DNA of 64,000 nucleotides, from positions 113,117,260 to 113,181,259 of the forward strand of contig NC_089271.1 of the NCBI RefSeq assembly GCF_963930625.1, read 5' to 3'. The notes beneath the pieces are model-generated. The model did no database searches. It had not been told where the DNA came from and saw nothing but the letters and a program-made list of their open reading frames with translations. Position 1 is the first letter of the stretch; each line of letters starts with the position of its first letter. The stretch is from Muntiacus reevesi (lineage: Eukaryota; Chordata; Mammalia; Artiodactyla; Cervidae). Below are positions 10,907 to 22,059 of this stretch, piece after piece. The position numbers and the translations under genes were made by a program.

Positions 10907-11123
10907 AGGGCTTCCCTGATGGTTCCATTGTAAAGAATCTGCCTGCCAATGTAGGAGAGGTGGGTTTCATCCCCGGTTTGGAAGATCCACTGGAGGAGGA
11001 AATGGCAACCCACTTCAGTATTCTTGCCTGGAAAATCCATGGACAGAGGAGCCTGGCCGGTATAGTCCATGGGATGGCAAAGAGTAGAAGAAAACTGAGA
11101 ATGCACACACAAAGCATGCAAGT
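10907..11123 (+). repeat. Bov-tA SINE with TSD
   Basis: tRNA-Glu-like head 'gggcttccctgatggttcc' at 10908, body 'gaggaaatggcaacccactt', tail with 'gcacacacaaagcatgcaag'. Flanked by 'ctgggagaat' at 10897-10906 and 11124-11133. It lies just beyond the BovB 3' end. Confidence 0.92.
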
Positions 11124-11569
11124 CTGGGAGAATGACAATTTGTCATTCACAGAACTGTGAAGCACAACATCAGAGACAGGTGAAGATGGCCAGCAGAAAC
11201 CTGGAAATTTAGAACTAGGAGTCAGGAAGGTGGTTGGGGCTAGGAGTAAATTTGGGGGTTATACACAGAATGAGGTTTTACTCTCGTGGTAGAAGGAAGC
11301 TATTGTCTTCCTTTTTCCTTCGCTTTCTCAGAACATTCAATAATGCAGGCAGAAATAAGAAAATCTGTAATTGAGGGCATGTGGGCTACTTTAAGAATCA
11401 GCTCAAAGGACAAAAATGAAATAGTGATTTATTTCCCCTGGACCATGATTAATTGCAATCATCCCACTTAAGACAAATAGTGAAGTAGATGCTATAAAGC
11501 AGGAAGACAGAGGTATAGAACATCAGGCTTCTTAAGTGCCTAAGATTACCTATTGCTGTTTTTCAATCT

Positions 11570-11680
11570 GAGAGTTCAAACTGTGTCTATCTGGTTCATA
11601 ATTCCATTTACATCCCCTAGCACAAGCTTGATACATAACAAAGGGCTCAATAAATATCTGTGGGATGCATAATTATTGAA
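11570..11680 (+). repeat. L2 LINE 3' end fragment
   Basis: 'gggctcaataaatatctgtg' (11643-11662) after 'cccctagcacaagc' follows the 3' terminus of L2 in plus orientation. Confidence 0.5.
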
Positions 11681-11794
11681 TTAATATAGATCCATTAGTC
11701 CTGATGATTCTATCTTAGAGCTGCCTGTTCCTCTTCTTCCTACAGTCATTGCCCAAGTTCCAGAAATAATGAAAATTATTTCTCATCTGGTCTC

Positions 11795-11870
11795 TGTGGA
11801 GTCAAATAGACCTGGATTTCTGGTCCTGGCTCAGTCACTTACAGCTGCCTGACTTGATAGAATATGGTTT
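11795..11870 (+). repeat. MIR fragment
   Basis: 'gacctggatttctggtcct', then 'ggctcagtcacttacagctg', matches the head-to-core part of MIR in plus orientation. Confidence 0.5.
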
Positions 11871-13224
11871 TGATTGATCTTTTTTTTCTTGATATGAATA
11901 TTAAACATTTCTAAACTAATGAAAATGTGGCCTCAAAGGCACTGTGAGTTGGTAAAATTCATGATTGGCACTGATGCCCTTGACAGAGTGCTACTTCTGC
12001 TTTCGTGTTTCCACAATATAGCTGATAGAGAAGAGGGAGCATTTTTTAAAAAATTTCTCAACAGAGAGGAGTAAAATGGTTCCTAGTCTTTTATACATTG
12101 GATGATCTACAAATAAAGGGAAATCTGGAAGTGCTCAGTGACTGAAATGAGGTCCTTTGAACTCTTGACAGTACTAGAATCCTGATGGTTTTGGTGCTAA
12201 TGCAAATGGACCTCAAATATGGTTTGGAGCTGTGGCAAGTGGTTTACAGTCAGGAAGCAGCCATCCTAGGAAGCTTCCAGGAAGACAGCTCTGTGACCTT
12301 GGGAAAAATCTCTTTTGCTCTGAGTACATCAGCTAACCCATCAATGTGAACTTGATTTCCAGTGTCCTTTGTGTTCTCAAATTCTGCAGCGGGTGATTCT
12401 TCACAATAAATCTACAAAAAAGCTCCCTGATTCAAATGACCTCAAATGTGACAAAACAAGGCAGAGGAGCAGGCTCTCTCAGGCTGACAGTTACATAGTA
12501 CGATTCTGGCTTCATGTTTGTGCCTAAAAAAGCCAGCTTCTCTGTGACCAGAATGTTGGATGGTTGTGGTACCATATTAAATGACTGTCTCTTTATCAGG
12601 ATAGAGACATGGCCTTCTGCAAAGCCTTACTAGCACACAAAATCTCCAACTACAAGCCAAGCAGTCATTTATTCTTGAGGCCATGACTTCAAGACATTCC
12701 ACTGATGTAGTAGTATTCTGTCAGTGGCATAAAGCTTTTTTTCCGAACTGGTAATTAGAATAGAGGCTGTTAATAATAGACCCATTCAATGTCAGCCACA
12801 GGGGACTCCTAATTCATGTTGAAAATTCTGTTCCTGCTTTTAATCAAGAACTAAGCTACCCAGACTTTTTTCCCGGTTGCTACTTCTCTAGGGAAAGAAC
12901 AGTGCAAACATTGGCACTTTAAGATGACCTTCAGCTTCACACAGCATCGTGGGAACTTTTCCCCCAGTAACCCAGAGCAGGCATCCCCAAATAATTAGAA
13001 TGGGCTTGTGTATCCTAAAGCCTTATCTAATTGGTGTTCAAACCTGTTGCTGCCTCTTCTCCTTTTCTCTTATCTCTAAGGACTCCCAGCAGAGAGGAGA
13101 ACACATCCATTATTCACACCTTCTCTCTCCCTGCAAACACTCTCATGTGCACATGCTCACATGAGGACCCACACAAAACACCTTTCATCCCCTCCAACTC
13201 CAATCCCTGCAGACACTCAGGACC

Positions 13225-13375
13225 ACTCAGGAATAGAATTGTGTTCCATCTGGAATGGACCAGAAATATCATCTAGGCCCACTTTCTCATTTTATAAAAA
13301 TGGAGAAGCTGAGGTTCAAAGACAGGTGGTACACAGTAGAGCCAGGACTCAGATCCACTTCTTCTAACACTTCCA
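13225..13375 (-). repeat. MIR-family fragment
   Basis: 'tttctcattttataaaaatg' then 'gagaagctgaggttcaaag' and 'agagccaggactcagatcc' is the reverse complement of the MIR core. The preceding 'atcatctaggcccac' resembles the MIR3-type variant. Confidence 0.6.
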
Positions 13376-14564
13376 GTTCATCAGCCCCGTGTTTCCCACC
13401 AGGAGCTCAGGGTTTCAAGGAAGTGCAAAAGCACCTTGATTCAACTCTGTATATCCACCATTCACTCTTTTTGTATATGAAACACTGTGCTGAGTTCCAG
13501 ATGTGTTTTATAGGGGAATTAGCTATTATCCTGGTCCAGTGAGGGCCAATGGAGATGCATGTAAATATGTCAAGGGCAAGCAGATTGCTAAGTGTTCTCA
13601 TAGAGGCATCAAGTAATTTGGAGATGAGAGTCAGAAGAGATTTGTTCAAATTGAATTATTGGTTCCAGGTGCCCCTTCTGAGTTCCATGGAGAGGGTTTT
13701 CACTGTGCTTTGAGAAGCTAAAGGTTATATTAAACTATCGGCATTGGCATTGCTCTTTCTGCCCTTGTTTGGAGAAACTTTGGAAGTGTTTCCAATTAAA
13801 ATAAATACTGTTTTTGCTTCGAAAACAACAAAAATAAAAAGAATGAAAATATGTATGTTTGAGGAGGTCGTGAGGAAATGGGAATGGTCATACATTACTA
13901 CTGACAATTATGATAAATATATCAGTATGTGTTGGGAGCTTAAAAAAGTGCATATTTTCTAATCCAGTATATTTGACTTGTAGAAATAACAGCCTGAAGG
14001 AATGCGTGAATGTTTGTGTGCATTTAATTATGTATATATTTTGTGTCTGTGTAAAGAATGAACACAAGAAATGCTTGTTATAGTGCAAGGGAAAAAATGT
14101 CAAGGGGTAAGACAATATACCTTCTATTAAAATCTTCTTTTGTGTATTTTATAGATGCATATATAACCCAAATGTCGGCCTGTCTTGTTTCCACCAGGTG
14201 TCCACTTTGAGGTCAGTGACATATATCACATTAAAATACAAACGCCCACAAATCCAAGTCTAAAAATAGACAAATGCTGTGAGTTTTATCTACAATTTCA
14301 TGACAAGGTGGAGTAGGGGAAGAGTTATTTCACATATGAAATAGTAAAACCTTCTCATTTACTTTCACTTCAAACATTTCTCCCTTGTCAAAGTTTAATG
14401 TCCTTCTGCAGCCACTTCTCTCTCTTCCCTTCCTCTCAAACCTCTTCAGAGACTCTCCCCTTTCCTATTGCCAATGTCTCCTCCTCCTCTTCTTACTCCT
14501 CTACCAACACCATGACCACTGCCACCACCGTGCAGCCTTCTGTGATGCCCTAGTCAAGCATTAA

Positions 14565-14857
14565 CCAACAGAATGTTCTGTAATGATCAAAAGGTTCTGT
14601 AAACTTCTCTGTCCAAGATGGTGGTCACTAACCACACATGGCTCGTGAGCACTTGAAGTGGAACTGGTACGATTGAGAAAATAAGTTTATATGTTTCTGT
14701 AATTGTAATTGATTTAAGTAAACCACATGTGGCTAAGAAGCTTCTGAAATATGGCTGGTGTAACTGAGGAAATATATTTTAATTTTTATTCTAAGGTATT
14801 TAAACTTAATTACCCATATGTGGCCATGGGCCACCATATTGGTCAGCAAAGCTCTAG
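14565..14857 (+). mobile_element. MER5A-type hAT remnant, duplicated or nested
   Basis: Recognised by 'tccaagatggtggtcactaa', 'ccacacatggct', 'gagcacttgaagtgg' and, at the right, 'gtggccatgggccacc' and 'ggtcagcaaagctctag'. MER5A is about 190 bp, but here the 'ccacatgtggct...tggctggtgtaactgag' module occurs a second time (about 14722-14775), giving some 290 bp. Either a tandem internal duplication or one copy inside another. Confidence 0.65.
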
Positions 14858-15350
14858 TTCCTTCTTAGGCAGAAAAAGATAGGCCATGTCTGGCCTATCT
14901 TTGCTTTGTTGAGTACAGGAGATGTGAGGCATGATTCAGTGACTTCCTCAGCATCTGCCCTGCTTAGGAAAAACTGGAAAGGGTGGGGAGATGGAAAATA
15001 ACTTGTTTTTTCTTTATTTTCATAGGTATGTACAGAAAAACCTAGAAATACGTAAATGAAATTAATATTTAGGTTAATTTCTAGTAGTTAGCTAATAGAT
15101 GACTTCTTTTAGTTTTTCTTTTTTGTGTTTCCCAAGTGATGTCAAGTGGGTGTTTATTTGTTTTTGTTATTTGGAAAAAATATATAACATTATTAAAATA
15201 TCTCTCCTGTATGATTTTTGAAAAGCAAGTTAGAGAAGGCATCTCTTCTAAAGGTCCTGTAACCAACTCCCAGAGCAGCCTCTCGTTTGGTGAATGAGGA
15301 AGAGGCTGATGGATGTGGGAGTTTGTGTGCTGGAGTAGGGCCCGGGAACT

Positions 15351-15364
15351 GTGTGTGTGTGTGT
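15351..15364. repeat. (GT)7 microsatellite
   Basis: Seven uninterrupted GT units after 'gggcccgggaact'. Confidence 0.85.
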
Positions 15365-15658
15365 TCTCCCAGCTGCTTCCTCACATCAAATAGCTAACCA
15401 ACCAGAGCTCCAAAACCAAGCCAATTCCTGCTGTCATCATTGATGAAGCCTGTACACAGATGGAGAAGTAAATAAAAGGGAGAGGTGGTGAATTTTCTAT
15501 ATTTGACCTAGTTACTATTTTTGTCAAATAAGGAGAGAAAAGCTTGGGATTTCAAGCATGAAGAAAAAGATCCTGATTTTGTGAGCAAAATTTTGCTGTT
15601 CTCTTTTAGCCTGTTCTGGATATGCATTTCCTTCATGGAATCTGGGCAGAATTTAGCA

Positions 15659-15747
15659 GAATTCATATGGACAGAGGAGCCTAGCAGGCTACATTCCACA
15701 AGGTCACAGAGTCAGACATGACTGAAGTGACTTAGCACGCATGCACG
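15659..15747 (+). repeat. Bov-tA/BovA 3' fragment
   Basis: Only the distal part of the SINE: 'atggacagaggagcctagca' (15668-15687), 'ggtcacagagtcagacatga', ending in 'acttagcacgcatgcac'. The tRNA-like head is absent. Confidence 0.85.
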
Positions 15748-16930
15748 TGGACTCCAAGTCGTGACCTTACAACCCAGCCCAGAAGAGGGGCTGTTTGAGG
15801 TCAGCACAGAAGAGCCACCCAGAGGGTCTGAAAAAAGGCAACAGATCTGGGCTCCCCACAGGGTTAGCCTGGGGCCCGAACTTTCAGTTTAATAGAGTTG
15901 TCAGGACCTAGCCTGCAAATTTGGACTCCAAAGCTGCTTAAGGAAAGGGGTCCCCTCTGGAAATGGCAGGCACCAGTAGGATCAGTAAAGTGTTTTATGC
16001 AGTCTTATTTCTGACTTAGCCACATTCAAGCCAGCCCAATGGTCACACCTTTGGCAGTATCCTGACTCTCTTCTCAGCAGCTCCTCCCCAGAAAACCAAG
16101 CCAGCAAGTCTCTTGCGAGCCCACCCTCTTCCTGGTACATGATAAATGTAAGGTTTCATACTACGATGCCCTCCAGGATTTCTCATGTTTATTTCATAGA
16201 GGGCTCTGGAAGGCTGAAAAGCTTTATGGGATTCGGAGGAATAAAACTAGAAAGAGGAAATGGTACTCTAAGTGGGGAGTATTCAGGGACAGGGGGCAAA
16301 TGGAATCCTTCCAGGGCTCTCCACCCACACCCAAGCAAATATTTTGCATTCCACTTGGTTGCTGACTGAGTTTCTAGGGACTAATGTCTTCTTCAGTGAG
16401 GCAGAGAGGAGGTGGGCTACTGTATTCTGGTTCTTGTTGTGTAGCAACAGAAGGTAAACCACATTTCGACTTCTGATTTTGTGTTTATTTTCACTGGTTA
16501 TTTTTAGTTGGTTCAAGTCTAGGAATACTTAAAGATCACTCCTTCCCCAAATAGGTTTAGTTCTCTGAAATTAGAAAAATAAGATGCTTTCAAGTTGCAA
16601 ATCATTGCATTGATGATTATAAGACATTCTTTCTATTAAACAGCCAGAGATTAAGTGAGCAGGAAATAGACCCTCTGGAGTCCTGAGATGTTCAGTGCCT
16701 CAACTCAGCTTGATCATACTGCACTTGAACGAGTGCCCATGGAGCAGTTTCTAAAATATTTCCTTCTGGCAGATTTCAAGTGGCTTGAGAAAAGCAAATG
16801 CACGTATTCCTTGTTTATTATACACAACATGGTTACCAATGAGTTCTTGACACTATCCATTTTACAAAAGGCTGTCTTAGCTCTAATATAGAAGTGCCTT
16901 GAAGATATTATTTGTAGCAAATCCACACTG

Positions 16931-17025
16931 GGCCAGTCAGCTCTCAGTTGGCTAGAACCCAGAACCTAAGAGGCCATGGTCATAGATTCAATCCCAAATG
17001 GGCCACTTAGCTCTAAACAAAAGAT
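16931..17025 (+). repeat. Possible tRNA-derived SINE
   Basis: 'ggccagtcagctctcagttgg' as an A-box-like start and 'tagattcaatcccaaatggg' as a B-box-like segment resemble a tRNA-headed SINE distinct from Bov-tA. Divergent; family not assigned. It has no intact tRNA cloverleaf. Confidence 0.35.
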
Positions 17026-17404
17026 GAAAGTTAATCTGTGTGTGTGTATTTCCAAGTTGCAGCTCTCTCATTGCCTTCCTAGTTGCAATGTAGTGTGCTA
17101 ATGAATAAGACTGTAGCTTGGTATCTGACTTGTTTGAGGATCTGTCAGAGCTTTTTCCAGTAGGAAAACAGGGCATGAATATTTAGAACTCTAGGCCACA
17201 GTAGAAGACCATATTAAGAAGATGGTGGAGTTAGAGACCAGAGATGAACCCAAGTGCAGTTTGGAGGGGCAGAGCCGGGATCTGAAGTAGGTATGGTATC
17301 TAGAGAGCAGCAGGTCAAGGAATAGTGAGCTTATGTGAGGGAATCACCAAGGTTACATAAGGAAAGTCTTGAAAAACTTGCTGTGCCTTTGGAATGTTTC
17401 TTTA

Positions 17405-17695
17405 TCCTTTATTTTCCAATTTTATTAAGATTTGCTGTTAGAATTATATAACATCATATAATGGGATTTTTTTGGTGTATATATATGTACTGAAAAATGA
17501 TTACCACAGTCAAGTCAGTTAACACATCCATTGCTCACATAAGTTGCTATTTTTTCAGGATGGGGGTGGGGGATGTTGAGAACTTAAGATCTACTCTCCT
17601 AGCAGCTTTCAAGTATTTAATAACAATACAGTATTGTTAACCATAGTCACCATACTATAAATTGGATCCTGGAATGGTTATTTTGGTAATTCAGG
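17405..17695 (-). repeat. L1M-type LINE 3' UTR fragment
   Basis: The minus strand shows the familiar L1M 3'-UTR order: complement of 'taaccatagtcaccatacta', of 'gatctactctcctagcagc', and of 'aaaaatgattaccacagtca'. A G-rich spacer 'gatgggggtgggggatg' lies between. Non-coding fossil. Confidence 0.55.
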
Positions 17696-18029
17696 ACTCT
17701 GTTGGTGTCACCTCATTTGTGAGACTTCCAGACCACCACTCCCCTTGCATCCAGGCAGAGTTTGGGATTTTCAACTCAACTTCAACTGGCATAAAACCCT
17801 GTGATTATCTCTATTATATCACTTGCAATATTGTGTTTTAACCTTTCATTTGTATTTCATCGTCTTCCATATAAACAAAGAAAAACAAAGTGTTGCTCAT
17901 CATCCAGTTCTATAAGGATTAGTTCCAGCCACTGTAGTTACCGACTGACATTGCACCCTGAAAGAGACAAATTTAGGATGAAGAACAGGGCACTCTGAGC
18001 TTTGGATAGCCAACCCTCATAGATAGATA
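17696..18029. other. Low-copy sequence
   Basis: No gene or repeat recognised; 'tccctctgcatcc'-type pyrimidine stretches only. Confidence 0.35.
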
Positions 18030-18332
18030 TATTTGTTTCAAGAAAAAAATTTTAATGATCCCAGATTCTTACATTTTCCCATGCATAGAAAAGGAATAAA
18101 ATGATTAACTTGAGATATCTGTTCTCCGTGAAGAACAATAATCTTTTACCAAGAATGTATGCTTGACTGCACCTCTTCCTTAGCCAAAAATCATATATAA
18201 ACTGGTTTATCCCCTACCTCTTTGGAGCAGTTCCCTCAGAGCTGTAGTCTCCCTGGCTATAGTCCTCAGTGAGATGCTGAATAAAACTTAAACTCACGGC
18301 TCTTATTCTGTGAGTTTTTCTTTCAGTTGGCA
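18030..18332 (+). mobile_element. Solo LTR of a bovine-type endogenous retrovirus
   Basis: It has the architecture of a retroviral LTR: a TATA-like 'catatataaactgg' near 18192, a polyadenylation signal 'aataaaa' at 18280-18286, then a U5-like 'tcttattctgtgagttttt' and a CA end at 18331-18332. The word 'aacttgagatatctgttctc' is one I associate with ruminant ERV LTRs. No internal gag, pol or env is adjacent, so it is a solo LTR. The left boundary is approximate and no TSD was identified. Confidence 0.6.
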
Positions 18333-18334
18333 TC

Positions 18335-18430
18335 CACTAGACAGCAAGCTTCTTTATGTTTAGATCTCTAGCACCCAGAAACTATAGGCTTAATGCATGC
18401 TTGTTGGCTAACTGAATTAGTGATCAAATG
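18335..18430 (+). repeat. L2 LINE 3' fragment
   Basis: 'ctagacagcaagcttctt', 'ctctagcacccag' and 'aatgcatgcttgttggctaa' follow the L2 3' end. The LTR to its left may have inserted into it. Confidence 0.4.
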
Positions 18431-18671
18431 AACAGAAGAATGAAGAAACAGGGAAGAAAATGCCAAAGAAGAGATATGGGTGGATTCTAGAAGAATGATT
18501 CAGTATTTGATAGGAATAACATGCCATATTTTGGAGAGAGGGAGATGTTTAGTGTATCTGGTTCCCTGAATGCATGCAGGAAAGTCAGGGTAGTGGAGAC
18601 TGAAAGGGGAAGTTGGGATCAGAGAGCGAAGAGCCTGTGCCACCTCTTGAAGAATTGGAATCTTATCTCTA

Positions 18672-18860
18672 GCAGTGGTTCTCAAACTTCAAGGTGCACA
18701 GTAATCGTCTGGAGGGCTTGATAAAACACAGATGAGTGGGCCCCATTCCTTGACTTTCTAGTCTGGGTTGGAGCTGGCAAATTTTCTTTTCTAACTTGTT
18801 CTCAAGTGATGTTGATACTGTTGACCTGGGATCAAAACCTTGCTCTAAGCTGTGGGCTTG
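18672..18860 (+). mobile_element. hAT/MER1-type DNA transposon remnant
   Basis: Left terminus 'agcagtggttctcaaacttc' (18671-18690), followed by 'cgtctggagggcttgataaa', 'tgggccccattcc' and 'gttctcaagtgatgttgata', is the order of a common non-autonomous hAT-Charlie element. The right terminal repeat has decayed. Confidence 0.6.
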
Positions 18861-18969
18861 GGGCTGTAAGGAGACTGGTCAGAAGCTCAGACCTGGAAAG
18901 AAGTACTGTGAACTGGGGGCTGGTCACAGAAGTCCATTCATTCACTCATTCATTCAGTAAATTTTTTTC

Positions 18970-19272
18970 CCCTTTTATTTTTTTTTCATTTATTTTTATT
19001 AGTTTGAGGCTAATTACTTTACAATATTGTAGTGGTTTTTGCCATACATTGACATGAATCAGCCATGGATTTACATGTGTTCCCTATCCTGATCCCCCCT
19101 TCTGCCTCCCTCCGCATCCCATTCCTCTGGGTCTTCCCAGTGCACCAGCCCTGAGCATTTGTCTCATGCATCCAACCTGGGCTGGTGATCTGTTTCACCC
19201 TTGATAGTATACTTGTTTCAGTGCTTTTCTCTCAGAACATCCCACCCTCGCCTTCTCCCACAGAGTCCAAAA
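18970..19272 (-). mobile_element. L1-BT 3'-UTR insertion
   Basis: Starts with T-rich sequence (complement of poly(A)) and 'attagtttgaggctaattac', continues through 'cagtgcaccagccctgagca' and ends at 'cacagagtccaaaag'. 5'-truncated. 'agtaaattttt' on the left and 'agtaagtattt' on the right are possible TSD remnants. Confidence 0.85.
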
Positions 19273-19307
19273 GTAGTAAGTATTTAATAAATACCAATTA
19301 AGCATGT

Positions 19308-19380
19308 AAGCCTGGTGGACTACTGTCCACGGGGCCGCAAAGAGATGGACACTGAGCAATCTAAGTGCGTGCACACAAAC
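19308..19380 (+). repeat. Bov-tA 3' tail fragment
   Basis: 'agcctggtggactactgtcc', 'acggggccgcaaagagatgg' and a 'gcgtgcacacaaac' end match only the distal third of a Bov-tA. Confidence 0.75.
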
Positions 19381-19643
19381 GTACTTGGCATTGTTTTAGT
19401 GTTGGAGACACGATAGTAAACAAAGGATTGTTAAGATAGGATTTAGGATGAGTTTCTATGCAAATTCACTTTATCCCTGAGTCATCAAAGGGGTAGACCT
19501 TGGTATTGTAAAATTCTGCCTCCCTCAGGTCAGGATTAGTCTCGGATTCTGATTCTCTTGGTCGCAGTCACAAGACATTCAACTCTCGTGAGAGACAGCA
19601 AGGAGTCCTAGTACCATTTTAGGGGAGAAGTACCACAGACTAT

Positions 19644-19860
19644 GATGCTCACCTGGTGGCTCAGTGGTAAAGAACCCTCCTGCCAATGAAGGAGAGGCAG
19701 GTTCGATCCCTGGGTCTTGAAGATCCCCTGGAAAAGGAAAGGGTAACTCACTCCAATATTCTTGTCTGGGAAATCCAGATTCATGGACAGAGGAGCCTGG
19801 AGGGCTACAGTCCATGGGGTCGCAAAGAGTCGGACATGACTGAGCGACTAAGCAACCACC
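19644..19860 (+). repeat. Bov-tA SINE with TSD
   Basis: Full unit from 'gatgctcacctggtggctca' to 'gcgactaagcaaccacc'. Perfect 12-bp TSD 'accacagactat' at 19632-19643 and 19861-19872. Confidence 0.93.
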
Positions 19861-19872
19861 ACCACAGACTAT

Positions 19873-20424
19873 TTTGGACCTCTAGCAGAGGAAGGCAGCC
19901 CCGTACTACTTTTTACATGAATCCTGTTTTTGTAAGCTTGTCCAGATGCAAATGTTATCAGTTTCTCCTCAGCGTGGCCTCCATGTTTGAGGATATTAGA
20001 GAAGCCTTTGTAAAAATCTCAGTGTCTAAGCTGTCTCCTTGGTCAATTAATTCAGAATTTATAGGGCAAGATGCAGCCTAGGTATTTGGAGAAATTCCCC
20101 AGATGATTCTAATGTATAGCCAGGGTTGAGAGCCTCTTGCTGTTGAATAATCTGAATCTTCAAGAGCTGAATGTAAGCACTTGTGACCATCATAGATCAC
20201 CAGAGACTTCTGTTGCTAGAGATGGATCCTCAAGGGTTAGGATGGGAGAAATTCCAGGTGACTTCCTAGAATCTGACGAGCCACTGGAATACAACAAATC
20301 TTTTGATTCGCAGTGTGTTGTGCATAGCCATCAACAACTTGAAAAGTTTTGGAAACTATGGTCCTTTGCTAAAATGTAATTGTGTTGGTTATATTTGCTC
20401 ATCACTGGTCCCCTCTCCACATTT
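19873..20424. other. Low-copy sequence
   Basis: Two open frames (about 80-130 codons) overlap the SINE or lack any domain. 'ccagatgattctaatgtata' near 20098 is a word often seen in hAT-type repeats, but too little is left to call. Confidence 0.35.
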
Positions 20425-20600
20425 CGTCTCTGGAGTACAATGTCATGGTTAAGAGTCTATGGTTGGAGAAGTGCTATGGTTAAGAAGTCTATGGTTTTGA
20501 CCCCTGGCTCTGTCACTGTCATGTGTCCTAACTTTGTGACATTCTCTGAACCTCAGTTTCCTTACCTATAAAACAGGGATGTGAGTACCTACCTCATGGG
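20425..20600 (+). repeat. MIR with local duplication
   Basis: 'cccctggctctgtcactgtc', 'gaacctcagtttccttacc', 'aaaacagggatgtgagtacc' follows MIR. Its head contains a duplicated word, 'atggttaagagtctatggtt' and 'atggttaagaagtctatggt', about 30 bp apart. Confidence 0.65.
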
Positions 20601-21012
20601 ATTTAAAAAAAAAAAATTATTGGCGTATAGTAGCTTCACAATGTTGTCTTAGATTCTGCTGTACAGCAAAGTGTATCAGCTGTATGTATACATATATTCC
20701 CTCTGTTTTGGATTTCCTTCTCATTTAGGTTACCACAGAGCACTGAGTAGGGTTCCCTGTGCTATACAGTAAGTTCTCATTAGTTATCTATTTTATACAT
20801 AGTAGTGTATATATGTCAATCCAATCTCCTGATTCACCCCATGCCCCCTTCACCCACCTTGGTGTCAATACATTTGTTCTGGACATCTGTACCATTTTTC
20901 TGGATTCCACATGTGTGTTAATACACAATATTTGCTGTTCTCTTTCTGACTTACTTCACTCTGTACAGCAGTCTCTAGGTCCATCTTCATCTCTACAAAC
21001 AGGATTATTGTT
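20601..21012 (-). mobile_element. Artiodactyl L1 3' end
   Basis: An A-rich edge and 'ttctgctgtacagcaaagtg', then 'ccctgtgctatacagtaagt' and 'gttatctattttatacatag', give an L1 3' UTR in reverse orientation. It ends inside the 3' UTR/ORF2 boundary and interrupts the MIR to its left. Confidence 0.85.
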
Positions 21013-21689
21013 GAGGGTGAGGGCGAAATCAGCAGATATCTGTAAACTATAGCTTGGTGCCTAGATCACCTAAATGTCTGGAGATGGGGTGTCACATCAG
21101 GTACCTTCAGTGGTCACCTCAGGGCCGTGAGGTTGGGAGGGTAGAGGAAATGGAAGACTTTCACATTTTACTTTTTACCCTTCTGTATTGTTTTAAGTTT
21201 ATAGATGGCGTAATTTGCCTTTGTAATTTTTGAAAGTGCTAAGAAAAGACAAAAGAAGCTGACCCCCTATCATGACCCCAGAGTGTCTCCAAGGAGGCTC
21301 AGAGGTCATCCAGACTGTGGCCCTCACGAATGCAAGAATCTGTGCTACCATCGCCCTCTGAGGGCTCATTCAGTTTCCACTGCACATTCTCCAGAGCAGG
21401 ATTTCATGTCCAGGCCATTTCATTTTTCATATAGCTCAAAATGCTAGAAAGTTATCTCTTTCTATATTGAGCCCAAATCTGTCTGCCTGGGATGTCCTTC
21501 CATTAGGCCTGCCTAGTTTCACCTCATGGAGCCACCCAGAGTAAGCTAAGTAGAATCTCCTGTACCTAATACTTCATGACAAGCCTTGATATATTTAAAA
21601 AAGAGTTCTCCTGTCATTTTGAAATTTGCTCTTTTCAGAAAAATCCCGAAATATTTTGGCTATTCCTCAGAGGACATCATTTCCCCACA
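21013..21689. other. Low-copy sequence with an ancient repeat trace
   Basis: 21430-21545 ('gctagaaagttatctctttc', 'attgagcccaaatctg') resembles an old mammalian interspersed repeat that also leaves a trace near 39600-39900. Nothing else is recognised. Confidence 0.35.
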
Positions 21690-22059
21690 CAGTCACAAAT
21701 TGGGTTCTGTGGAAGGAGATATCAAACAGACTGGAGGGTGCAAGGTGTTTATTATGGGTCAGTGCTTACGAAGGGATTGGGGAAAAATCAGACAGGGGAG
21801 AGGAGGAAGTTGAACTCCAATTCAGGCTCAGCAAAGTGTCAGCTAACCAGGCACAGGAGCTCTAGAGAGGGAGTTATCTGTCAGAGTTGCCCAGCAGCGG
21901 GCGATATGCCCTGCCTCCCTCAGTCCTCATTTTGGGACATGTCACCTTGGGTGACAGCTGTCTGCAGTCAAGTCTGTCTGCTGACTGCTCTCCTCAAAAC
22001 TGGGCAACAAGTCCTTCCTTGGAGAGGGATCTGAATTAGCGCATTCCCACGTCTATCAG
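21690..22059 (-). repeat. Possible ERVL-associated 3' region or LTR
   Basis: 'aggtgtttattatgggtcag', 'gtcagctaaccaggcacagg', 'cctccctcagtcctcatttt' form a block familiar from dispersed mammalian repeats, and it lies directly downstream (minus strand) of the ERVL pol relic. Calling it an LTR is inferred from position. The 152-codon plus-strand frame at 21576-22034 is antisense noise. Confidence 0.3.

Larger units (their letters stand above)
11124..14564. other. Mostly low-copy sequence with small MIR/L2 pieces
   Basis: The longest stretch free of young repeats. Apart from the L2 and MIR fragments listed separately I see no gene. Open frames up to 95 codons (such as 13255-13542 on plus) have no recognisable domain, no splice context I could support, and occur at chance frequency. 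A pyrimidine-rich CTCCT tract lies at about 14400-14500. Confidence 0.45.
14858..16930. other. Low-copy sequence with (GT)n and a SINE scrap
   Basis: Holds a short GT microsatellite and a Bov-tA 3' scrap (listed separately). Open frames of 60-77 codons have no recognisable homology. No RNA gene or regulatory element is supported. Confidence 0.4.
18935..19440 (-). repeat. L2 3' end, split by L1 and SINE scraps
   Basis: 'tcattcactcattcattcag' at 18937-18956 continues beyond the L1 insertion as 'agtatttaataaatacc' and after 19380 as 'gtacttggcattgttttagt' with 'gagacacgatagtaaacaaa': the reverse complement of the L2 3' end in three pieces. Confidence 0.5.

Noticed and set aside
21576..22034. 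152-codon plus-strand frame that looks cysteine-rich
   Set aside because: It overlaps a dispersed repeat downstream of an ERVL fossil, on the opposite strand, with no homology I can name.
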